In this document: positions 26,456 through 62,780 of the stretch, one piece after another
How positions within the stretch are numbered: position 1 is the stretch's first letter
Layout: every line of letters begins with the position of its first letter
NCBI GenBank assembly: GCA_031308135.1
Contig: JAHLJT010009355.1
Coordinates: 6,509,217 to 6,573,216 of the forward strand
Reading direction: 5' to 3'
DNA length: 64,000 nt
From: Acheta domesticus
Lineage: Eukaryota > Arthropoda > Insecta > Orthoptera > Gryllidae
The notes under the pieces: model-generated
Told to the model about the DNA's origin: nothing
The model's input: only the letters and a program-made list of their open reading frames with translations
The model's database searches: none
Position numbers and translations under genes: made by a program

Positions 26456-26704
26456 ATTCCTGTATTTTCGAACAGCGAATATTACTCCCTCTAGAGGCTA
26501 ATGTCAGCACTACAAGAGATTTCGTTCACGAGAGTCACTACCAATCATCCAAATGAACGAACGTTCCTCCATTAACCCGTGAACGACCGACTTTAAATAA
26601 TACGTTGCTCGTTGCGTGTGATGTAATGTGAACAAGCGGCTGTATTCAAATTTGCAAAGCATATGTGAGTAGCCAGTTAAAGGACAAAAAACGCGTAGCT
26701 AAAC

Positions 26705-27726
26705 ATGCGCGGAAGATCACGAACGCATTCGCCGTGCTCCCAAGACTCAATGGACAAAGAAAACTGCCCCGATTCCAATATATTGAGAAGAACTCGACGT
26801 CGATTACAGCAACGGTTTGATAATAATTATTGCCGGGCGCCTGAAGAGAAACAAAATGCTGAAAAATCTTGGAACGCTTTTACCTTGCCAAGTGTTACCG
26901 TTCCTCGAATTCATCCGGCGCGTGTTCTACGTTCGGGTGCCAATACATTATCCAGAACCCTAAACAGTGTACAGACGACTTTTGGCTCTCTCTCACAGGT
27001 ATGTTCATTATTAATTCATGAGGAGATCTTCAAGCGCATGACACCAGTTAGTAATGTCAATGTTAGCTTATCGTTCCATTAGATTAGTCTTTTCAATTTT
27101 CGTTTTGTGATGAAAGTCCAACTTCAATAGTATGATTTTTTGTATGTTCTGTTATCAAATTGCCTATTTGTTTAATTTGAGTGACAAGTATACATCTATT
27201 ACTTAAACGCTTCCATGCAAAATTATTTGTCTTATTTTCATTTCATTCTCTTTTTCACCAGAAATTCCGAAGATCTACCAAACGACGTCATCAGTTTAAA
27301 AATGAATCCCCATGTACACCAGTTACCCCACAAACAAGGTCCCGCCATATACTGGGGAGGACTCCAACCAAATTATATAGTCCGTTTGGTATTGAATCTC
27401 CATGTAAGAAACTTAGGGACAGAGAAAACCACTGTATGACTGAAAAAAGTATTGAAACTCACAGGTAAGTGTTGAGAGAAATCTTTTGACTTATTTTTAT
27501 TATTTCCCTGACAAACTAATTTTTGTTAATATTTATTTCAAGGTATATTCCAAGAAAACTGATTGAATCTTCTAAATATAATCATAAATGTACAAGAGTG
27601 ATTGCAAGCGAGACTACGATAAATGAAAAGAGAAATTTTGATCCTGATGTGGAGGAAGTTAGAATTGGCATGTGGGAGCTTCGTCAAACTGCTCATAGTA
27701 TTGTGAAACGATCATTGCAGCAGTGA
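26705..27726 (+). CDS. KEN-box, Ser/Thr-Pro-rich basic protein, probably cell-cycle regulated (three exons)
   Basis: Exons 26705-26998, 27262-27464 and 27543-27726 join in frame to 226 residues plus TGA. Donors are CAG|GTATGT and CAG|GTAAGT; acceptors are TTTCACCAG and TTATTTCAAG. Visible features: KEN box at residues 18-20 inside SMDKENCPDSN, a basic RRTRRRLQQR run, a segment RSGANTLSRTLNSVQ before SQKFRRSTKRR, six SP/TP sites within residues 114-145 (including RTPTK and LYSPFGIESP), and a C-terminal helix-like GMWELRQTAHSIVKRSL. KEN plus clustered proline-directed sites suggests a CDK substrate degraded by APC/C. The RSxxxxLxxVxxxxxSQKxxRS pattern weakly recalls PIMREG (FAM64A); this is a guess. 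No enzyme domain is seen. Upstream sequence has a CHR-like TTTGAA (minus strand) about 55 bases before the ATG. Confidence 0.8.
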
Positions 27727-27777
27727 AGATTTTAATAATGTGTAGTTTGTAGAAAACATTTCATTGAAAAATAGTAT

Positions 27778-27783
27778 AATAAA
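27778..27783 (+). terminator. Poly-A signal of the KEN-box gene
   Basis: AATAAA begins 52 bases after the TGA at 27724-27726, the expected distance for a short 3' UTR. Later AATAAA copies also exist, so longer transcripts are possible. Confidence 0.5.
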
Positions 27784-29057
27784 ATATATCAGTGTTTTTA
27801 ATGTCAGATTATGATCTGTTTAAAACTCAAATATCTCCATGTAATGAAAGGCCACAAAGGTGATATTAAGTATTAGTGTAACAGTGAAAGTTTGTGTAAC
27901 ATTTATATATTATAGTGTGTCTGAACCTGAATGTATTTATATGTAAATTTCCCTTTTCCACCGTTAAGTCCAGTCAGTGTGTTCAAAACAAAGTTTTTAA
28001 CTATTCCCCTTTTTAATTATTTAAGAAACTATTAATAAGTATATTAAAGAATGTGAGACCAAAAGGCAGCTAGTATTATACAATAATGCGAAGTCACTGT
28101 AAACAAAGATATGGTACAAAGTGCAGTTTATTAGATTAATCTGCATCACTAATATCATTTTTAAACTGTAAGAAATATGCATAGTTTTGTTCTTATTAAA
28201 TGTCAAATTCATCAAGCAAATAATTTAATGTTGCAGTTATGAATAAATTTTCATGTAGTAAAAATTGAATTGATGCAAATAAATACTCTTTTATATATCT
28301 AACAATTGATAGCTTTAGTCTTCTTTTGATACTGCTTTAATGCAGTTGGTAGTTTCTGTGTATTTTTCTAATGCATTACCTGCAGTTGCTAATAATTTAT
28401 TTATTTATTTAGTCAAAAAAAAACAGTAAAAACTGTATATGACGTATTTGAAGTAATAACTCTGTTCCATATGTATTGTGAATTTTTTCAAACTTCAATA
28501 AGATTTTCTTTCTTCCACTTCATTGCCTCCGATAAGGTTTGAGCATATTGTGTATTCTAAATTTCTTTAAACATCTTAAAATATATTAACTGTTTACAAA
28601 AAAGTGCTGTATCAAATGTGCTTCATTCCAACCTTGCAGATTGTCTACATCCATAATCTGTGAAAATCTCAAAATGACTTATGATAAATGTGATTTTGAA
28701 AAGAATCTCAAGTTTATTGATAAGGTGATAGTTTACAACAAATGTACACAAACAAATTGCAATTGAGGGCCCATGCACACAAGCATTGCCTTGACTTGTC
28801 TCAATGCAACACTCATGTGATACCCGAAATTATGAGGAATGTGACAGTTCCAAATTGTGAATGGATTTGTGTGACTGGCACCATTAATAACACCTTATTT
28901 AACATGTATAAGTGTTTTAATAGCTCATGCTATTAAATCCTCAACTTTACTTCCCATAAACATACAGTTTAAAAGGAGATAAATTATCACTCAATCCATC
29001 CTAAATTGTACATTTTATAAAGTTAAATGATCACAGGTGTTGTCATGGACAACAATG

Positions 29058-29160
29058 TTATTTATTTCAACAAGAGCAGCTTTCAATGGCTTAGCCATCA
29101 TCATCAGTTTGAGAAATGATGGCTAAGCCATCAAAAGCTGCTCTTCTTGAAATAAATAAA
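29058..29160. mobile_element. 103-bp MITE-like inverted repeat
   Basis: Arms TTATTTATTTCAACAAGAGC..GGCTTAGCCATCAT and its inverse (ending GAAATAAATAA) are about 45 bases with few mismatches around a short loop. An ATGTT pentamer on the left has an inverted match beyond the right arm, so the arms may extend slightly further. Confidence 0.7.
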
Positions 29161-29609
29161 CCAACATTTTATAAAGGCCAACAGGAGCTATACCTTTCTC
29201 TCAGCATTTAGTGTCAGGCCAAAACCCACTGTCTATATTGTATTAATCCAGAAAAAGTGCCTTTCATGCACAACTTATGTTTTTAATTTGATTAAAATGA
29301 AACTTAAATGATACACCGCACTAGTTTTGACTGTCAGTACAGGGGTGGGGGGGAGGTATCAAAAGCAACAGTAAATTGGTTTACTGATTTCATTTGAATG
29401 TTTTTTCAAAACCCAATAAATGCAAAAAAGTCCAGTATAGATAATACATCATTTAGGCATCTTTTGATCAATTTTAACATCCCTCAAACCATGTTTTATC
29501 AAAATTCTCACGTTCCGTAGAAAACTATAGCTTTGAGCATTCAAAATCGCTACTTTTAGTGAAAAACAATAGACAGAGATTTTGGCAATATTACCATTAG
29601 TTGAATGAG

Positions 29610-29779
29610 TTATTTATGAAAGGGCCTGAGTCAACTTTTTGTCAAAATGAGATACAGGTTGGATAGGTTGCTGTGGGTGTCAATATGCATTTTATTTATG
29701 ATAGGGCATTAGTCAGGTGATCACAAAGCTATGAAATGAACACCCTTTTTTTAGTTTATTTATGTAAGGGCACTAGTCA
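29610..29779. repeat. Three diverged copies of a 24-bp unit
   Basis: TTATTTATGWAAGGGC..TAGTCA-type units at 29610-29633, 29692-29715 and 29756-29779, spaced 82 and 64 bases apart. No reading frame explains them. Confidence 0.6.
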
Positions 29780-29999
29780 AATGATTTAGGTCATTTCATA
29801 AATTAAGAGTTTAACGTAGTTTATGAATTATGGTTATCAGCATTGAGTTTAGTAACAACAGCCTTGCTCTTAGAAACTTTTCACATCATGGTGCCTTCTG
29901 TTAAAAGATTGTAAGAAAAGAAAAAGGGGAGTATGCAATACAGAAAGTTACAAAACAGAGAAAATTAAAAGAGCTCATCTTCATGGTGAAAAATGAGTG

Positions 30000-30414
30000 A
30001 ATTACCGCAACTTGTTACTTCTTGAAATGTTTTGTTCTGCTAGAATCTGGAGAAAATTTACCATTCACATGATAGATTCTGATGATGTACTGGATTTCAA
30101 ATCCTGGTGGCGTAAATGGTACAAAACAATGTATCCGTCTACAGACAAAGCAAGATGATCTCAAAAGCATGAAATTTCAAGCTTTGTGGAATTCAAGTAG
30201 GATTCTTCCTTTACGGGAACTGTTTGCTTGCCAGTTGATTGCAGTACATTCATCTTACACCACACGTCCCAACAGAATGCCATTTGCAAATTGCCAACTC
30301 AAAAGGCTTATCCATCCCTCTAATGTAACAATTCATGAAGAAAAACTCGGGGACATTTCAAAAGCAATGAAGTATATTCCTGAAGAGAACCAAGAGTTTT
30401 ATAAGGGATCTTGA
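30000..30414 (+). pseudogene. Decayed transposon-like reading frame
   Basis: Three pieces in different frames look protein-coding: an RIWRKF then SDDVLDFKSWWRKWYK segment near 30,040-30,150 that stops at a TGA, a broken middle, and an EEKLGDISKAMKYIPEENQEFYKGS-like end (landmarks EEKLGDISKAM and YIPEENQEFY) up to 30,414. The DFKSWW and KYIPEExxxFY motifs remind me of proteins encoded by repetitive elements in large insect genomes, but I cannot name the family. Stops and frame changes mark it as dead. Confidence 0.4.
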
Positions 30415-32277
30415 AGTGGTCAACAACTTCAACACTTTCTCATCAAAAAGATTTAGAATGCTCTATGAAGAAATAAAATACTACATAACTCTGAGAATGA
30501 ATAAAAGAAAACAAATAAATTGTTTTTATTCATGAAACGTGGCAATTATTCATAAGTCGGCAATTGAAACAATTTTTTTTCTGAGGAAACAAAATAATAT
30601 AAAATTAAAAGTTGCACAACAAAGTATGTAAATGCATGAATAAAACAAGCCTACGATTTTTAAAATTGAATAAAAGAAGCAGGTTATGAACTAAAATGTT
30701 TTTCTCTTTCCCAAAACTTAGATTTTTTGACTTCAGCCCTTTCAAAAATAATCAATTCAATAATTGTTTTATTTGCAATTGAGGAGGGCAAGTCCAAGTA
30801 AGTTGTCTATCTGAACAAAAAATAATATAGATTATTTTCCCCCATGTGCATTTGCATTTCTTTATGCTTTTAGATATCGAATAATAATTATAAAATAATC
30901 TCCATTTGTTTTTAAATAATTGGCCAAAAATGCGTTTTTAGTCCAGTAGCATAACTCTTCAACAAATTGATAGATTGTGCTAATTCTTTTTTTAATTAAT
31001 CACAATTATCTATTCTGGTGAATGAACTAGAATGATAAAAGTACCGTGAAAGTGAATTTTACTTTTGAGAAAAAATAATTGTACATAAATTTATTCTGGA
31101 CATTTCAGTTCATAACTGAAACTTTAAGTGGCAAGAAGCATAACCGTTAAAACTGAGCTGCAACGTGCCCCATAAACTTCCATGCAGAGCAACCATCATT
31201 TGCTTCACATCACTTTGTCCCTCCGACTTTACCACAGGCATATAAAAGATGAAGATTCGAACAGACCCAAATCATGTGCTCTACACCCTGGCCAGGAACG
31301 TACAATGCCTTAGCAATCACAGCTAAACCAACATCTGGCATTCGAGAATAGAAAAACTTGCTTATACATTTCTTTTACGATGTGTCTATTGAAGAAAAAA
31401 AAATTTGCATATTAGTGCAAGAACCTTCAAATACAAAGTGACCAGAAATGTTGTAACATATATGTGATAAGGGGCACTAGAGGGTTAAATGAAAGATGGA
31501 TAGAATTCACAAAGACTAGTGAAGGCTAGGTTACATATTTGCATTTACAGATGTGTGAATGCTAAAAAAAAAGATATCTGTTTTTAATAATAATAGCTGA
31601 ATAGCGCACTAACGTGCATTGAATGATATTTGTTTTTGAAGTGTTGAAAAATTGTAAAACTGCAAAGAAATATTATTCTCTTGGATTGTGGAAATTGTTT
31701 TATTGCACAATCTGGAGTTTAGTTTATAACCTGAAAGAATAAACATATGGTTCAAAACTATTTTAATGAACTTGCTTAATTGATTATTACTGCCCAAAAT
31801 TATTGGAAAGCTTACTAATGGGAGAGAGAGAAAGAAAGATAATTAAGTCCTAAACAAAAAAGTCGCCTTTTGTATTGACTGACTTGTACTGACAAATCAA
31901 CTGGAAAACTATGTTCCAGTTGATTTTTTTAATCATTTTTCAGCTATCGTATTTTGGCATGAAAAATTGATGAAAGCCAAGCACATTCGTTTTGTAGTCT
32001 TCAGATGTATGAGATTTCAGAAACTACCATTGACAACTTACTATTTTAGTTTTATATTAAATGATAGGAAAGTTGCATGTTATACCCAAGTATAAAAAGC
32101 AGGAACACATCCATCTCCAAGCTCAGCATGGAATAAAAACTAATGGAAGAACTGGTGACGAGCTAGTAAAAACTGGATGAACAAAAAACAAGAAGAAAAG
32201 TGATTGAACAGCAGAATCATAACATTTTTCCACTAGTGTAACATAGTTCCCAGTTAGTGATTGTCTGCAGCTGCTGA

Positions 32278-32357
32278 AATAAACTATAGTTTATTTTAAA
32301 TAATTTTATTTTATATAGTTTTGATTAGTTTATATAATAAACTATAGTTTATTATAT
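32278..32357. repeat. Paired 18-bp perfect palindromes
   Basis: AATAAACTATAGTTTATT occurs at 32278-32295 and 32336-32353; the second extends to a 26-base palindrome (32332-32357). The 40 bases between are AT-rich. It lies downstream of RAD17. Confidence 0.75.
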
Positions 32358-32605
32358 TTGAATAGATTCAAAAGTAATATATGTTTGGAAAACATAATTA
32401 GTAAACATTCTAAAAGTGGAGAAATGCTAATGCTAAAATGCTCATTCTAAAGGTGGAGAGAGATTCTGACTTCAATCAGGCATTTCTGTCAACCCCTGTT
32501 TGCAAAGTTTGTCTGCAAACTTTGCAAACAACATGCAAGAAAAATTACTGCAAATACATACAACTTATTTCAACAAACTTTTTATCACTAAATTTGCATA
32601 GCAAC

Positions 32606-32611
32606 ATTTTA
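32606..32611 (-). terminator. Candidate RAD17 poly-A signal
   Basis: TTTATT on the + strand (AATAAA on the gene strand) lies about 220 bases after the RAD17 stop codon. It is the first canonical signal downstream that I noticed; the choice is positional only. Confidence 0.35.
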
Positions 32612-32833
32612 TTGACAGCAAAATAAATAACAAAATTCAAGAATATGTACATCCAAATCAAGAAACGACAATATCAATTTCATTTCCCCTCAATTAAATA
32701 CTTTTTGTATGAATTAATTTATCACATAAAGTAATAATCACAGGTAAATCTAACTTACAACATTTGTATTGTATACAAATAAATGTTTTAAGCCAAATTT
32801 TACAATTGTACACATGTAGAGAATGATCGTACT

Positions 32834-34383
32834 TTAATCACTGTCATCAGAAATATGAATTTCTGAGTCAATATCACTCTTTCTTTCTTCTAACAGACAA
32901 GGAGGGGAAACTAAGATATCAGATTTTATTTTTCTCACTGCTGTCAGTAATTCCTCTGGGCGATGTGGAAAAAACCCATTAGGACACCATTTGATAAGTT
33001 TTGAGTCTCTATTTCTGGAGCACCACATCAGTTTCATACTTGGCACTACTTCTAGAATAATATCACTTTTGGGTACGCAATAATCTGAAAGAAGATTCTC
33101 TACAGAAATACGATTTGCAACTGCTATCCTCAAGTCATCATTCCACTGTGAACCTTTCAGAGGTTTCCATCTTCGAATGGGATCAATATTTGACTCCATG
33201 AATCCACAAACTGCAACGCTAAACCCCACTGTAGAGAGAAGTTCCTTCTCTCTCCATTCAGACATGATTATGTCAGAATCACTAAGATATTCTGCTGCTT
33301 TGGCAATACATTCAATAGAAGAAAAGATATCCAAATAATTGGAATGAGCCAAGGATACAACTGGTTGGCATAATGACAAAATTCCTTGGCTATTTCTAAA
33401 GGTTTGTGAATTAGATTGCCACGAGGATCAATAAATATGTTATTATCTTTCTTCACAACATCATTGGGTACATCACGTTTTGCATACAAAACACGTCCCA
33501 CGGAATGAAATAAACCAGTCGTTTCTTTATCAGCTTCTTTTGAAGAACTAATTTTTATTTTATCTTGACTCCTTGACAACTTTTTATTTAGAGAAGATGT
33601 ACATTTCTTTGACTGGGATGAATTAACTGATAAAATATTTAGGTCATTTATTGCTTTACGAACATCTCCATGGGATTCAGTTGCTATATCACGCATTAGT
33701 TCATCACTAACTGAAACACGCAAAATCTGCACAACACGTTTTAAGGCCTTCACGACACTGGTCACTGGCACAGGCAGAAAAGACATCTGTAAAATACGAT
33801 GTCTTTGTTTGAATTCCTCACTAAAAAGTTCATATGCAATATCTTTACTTTTCTTTTTAACAGATTCAGTGCAAACAAATATCACAGGGGTGTGTCCATG
33901 ACTAACATACATATCAATAATTTCTGTGAACTGGTCAGGAGAAGTAAGAAAAGATGTAGGAAAATCTTTTACTAGTATAAGTCTTCTAGACTTGAACGGC
34001 ATATTATTGTTGGAAACAACTGGTGCATACCTTCCTACCCCAAGCAAAAAACTTTTAAACTTATGAGCGACACTTACTGTCTTGAGATATTCATTATTAT
34101 CCGAACACTCATATGAATCAACAGGAGTAGTCCAATCAAGAAGTTCTATATTCCTTTCTTCAGCTAAAACACGAACACAAGCAGTCTTTCCACAACCTGG
34201 TGGGCCACATAACAACAACAAAGACACCCTTCCAGCAGTCGTGGCATGATCAATCCAATCACCGAGATCTTTAATGCGGTTTCGATTGATAACCAAATCA
34301 TCACGTCTTTTGGGATCACATACATTGCTACGACAGCCACCGAACCGGCGCACTTGTGTATCACTGTAATGTCTTTTCATCAT
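32834..34383 (-). CDS. Rad17: RAD17-like checkpoint clamp loader, one-base frameshift
   Basis: AAA+ ATPase that loads the 9-1-1 clamp at damaged DNA so that ATR can activate its checkpoint kinase; nuclear. Reading 34383-33380 gives 335 residues: Walker A GPPGCGKT (60-67), degenerate Walker B LILVKDFP (135-142), VIFVCTES strand (167-174), GDVRKAINDL sensor-like helix (239-248), and LFHSVGRVLYAKR (291-303). The frame then breaks at a four-A run, 33378-33381 on the + strand. The next frame continues the family with NYLDIFSSIECIAKAAEYLSDSD-type sequence and an acidic tail ending SDDSD at 32834. Corrected length is about 516 residues, with about 70 fewer N-terminal residues than vertebrate RAD17. 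Coding is one continuous exon; TTCTCTTTAG at 34391-34400 is a good acceptor just before the ATG. The frameshift may be an assembly error or real. Confidence 0.9.
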
Positions 34384-34390
34384 AAATTTT

Positions 34391-34690
34391 CTAAAGAGAA
34401 AAACAATAATTAATAAACTGAACTGTTTTCAAAACATCAAAACTAACTTTACACACAAAATGTCAGGCCAACATACCTACAACAAACGTGATTTGCTTCA
34501 GTTACAAGGGACAAGGAAATATGCCAAATTTTTATACGTCAATAAGATCTATAACACTTAAACGGCACACAAATGCACATGTAAAGTAACAATTCGCCGC
34601 ACATACCCTATGAGCTATTGACATTTTCGGAGCGTATGTTCAGCTTATGATTCTACTTGTTTCGTAAGAGAGGCGCGATCTTCCCAACCC
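34391..34690 (-). promoter_or_regulatory. Probable RAD17 5' intron, noncoding first exon and promoter zone
   Basis: A pyrimidine-rich tract ends in AG at 34391, seven bases before the RAD17 ATG. A candidate donor (GG|GTATGT) ends an upstream exon at 34607. The short ATG frame in that exon (MSIAHR) would hit a stop soon after splicing, so the exon looks like 5' UTR and the ATG at 34383 remains the likely start. The sequence beyond, to about 34,690, is CpG-rich (TCGCGCC among others) in an otherwise AT-rich setting, as expected for a promoter. The transcription start was not determined. Confidence 0.45.
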
Positions 34691-36717
34691 CCGCACCTAC
34701 CACACTCCAACACCGGCATTGCCAACATGTTGCCCCCAGAGTATATTGCTGTTGCCAACTATGTCCGCTTAACGACTTTGTCTATGGTCCAATTAAAAGT
34801 TGATTGACAGTTGCGAATGGAAGGGAGCGACATTGACAGTTTGCGTACCACCGAGCACATGTTCCCGAGACACGAAAATAAACACTTGGATAAATAGATT
34901 GGTTTAGAACTGCCCTCCCTCCGCATCGACTGGTACTTCGACCAATCGCCGATGACATCAGGGTCATTGTTATTACACGTCCTTCCTTTTAAAACGAATA
35001 TTTTTAATTAATTCGCAAACGCCCTTCTCAACAGGGCTCGTGGCCTCAGAAATGTGCTTACCATTTAAAATGATTTTCGAGACGTAAATGTCCTTATTTT
35101 AAGATGACTTCAAAGAACAGTTGTCATTCAAGAAAAATCTTAAATATTGTGGTTGAAGTAGGAAGACGGCCAAAATTTAAAAAAATATAATAACTTTTGC
35201 TATTTAAAAAAAATCAGTGATTCCAACGAAAATTGGGCCTTCACCATTGTAAGTGACCCAAGAACAAAGGATCCAAAAATTTGAAGCCCCTTTTCTTATA
35301 ATTTTGAAGACGTTGGGGCTTATTTTACAATTCCCTCAAAATCCAAATATCAATTTCAAACTCACAGAGCCCTAAGTTCATTTCAATCAATCAAGAAATA
35401 TTAATTCAGGTGAAAATAGGTTGAACGGTTTTGGCGCTAGCTTTAACCACAGATACACGAACGGACATGTGATCATCAAATGATTTTTCCATATCAAGAA
35501 ACCACAAAACATAGATTCTGACTACACATGTTAGAGGAAGTAATTTACTACATACAGGAACAAGATGGCAAAAATAGTTTTTCTCTTGAAAATTCGCAGT
35601 TTTCTGGTGCATGATTACAAAATTAACAACATAAGATCTTATTACACAATTCTTACAAAGTAAGGGCGAGAAAGTACAAAATAAATCAAATCAGTATTCA
35701 ACAATTCTATTTTACACTTGTAATTACAATATTAACAGTACTGAACATTTCAATTTTGTTAACTTCTAACAAACCTTAACTGCTCTGAACAATCAGATGT
35801 AACAATATATTTAATACAATAATTTACATAGTGTATATATATAATAATTTACAATGATATAATAAAATATTTTGAAGACATCAAATCAGATACATCTCCC
35901 GCATCACCTTTCACTTAAGACTATTAATGTATAATACATATTTATAAAAATTTCTTAATAGTTTTACAAATGTATTTTTGCACATGCAGACAGGATTTCT
36001 GAACTAGGTAGTAATATTTCAGGGATGTGTTCCTGAGCATTGTATATTGCAAAGATACAGATTAAGGTGACCGTATTTAAATTAAACATCTCTATTGTCA
36101 ACATTTGTTTCTGGATGAAAACAGTAAAATACCTACTTTCTCTTAGTATGTTCTTTTTTGTGTCTGTATTCAACGAGTCCAGCAATGAAAATTAAGTTTA
36201 TGCAATAGCCATTTGTGGTGGCAATGTATAATAAGAGAATAAGAAAACTATGATCCAAAAGCTTATTTACTACATTGATTGTTTTTCCTTTTATTAATAA
36301 TATTCCATTTATCACATGCACATATGAAATAGCTAAAAAATTAAAAGGTAACATAGCACAAAAAGGGAAAGTTGTGCATGACTGAAAATATTTTTTTCTT
36401 AGATCACTTACCTAAAACACTCTAAACATTTATGTAATATATATTTCATTTAAATATTTAAATACTATACACTAAACATAGTTACAATATTTGTTCATGT
36501 TTTGATGGGTCTACATTCAAAGAATGTTAAAATCACCACTTTACTCTCACATATAATACTAAAGTAAATGTAGCTTAAAAAACATATATATATTTTTGAT
36601 CCAATAAACAAAAATGTAACATTAAAATTTAAACTTCTTGTGAATTACACTAAATAGGATTATGTATCATCCTACTGAGGGAACATTAGTTATGTTTAAT
36701 ATATTACTAATATATTA
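34690..36717. other. Spacer between RAD17 and the PI4KA stop
   Basis: Head-to-tail spacing of about 2 kb. 35,100-35,480 looks like a dispersed repeat (GGTTTTGGCGCTAGC and CAGATACACGAACGGAC). 35,700-36,717 is AT-rich and probably holds the PI4KA 3' UTR; TTTATT (AATAAA on the gene strand) occurs near 36,290. Confidence 0.5.

Positions 36718-62780
<26,063 letters not shown>

Larger units (their letters stand above)
30420..32830. other. Spacer between the decayed transposon and RAD17
   Basis: AT-rich. Contains the paired palindromes at 32.3 kb and the candidate RAD17 poly-A signal. No other gene seen. Confidence 0.6.
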
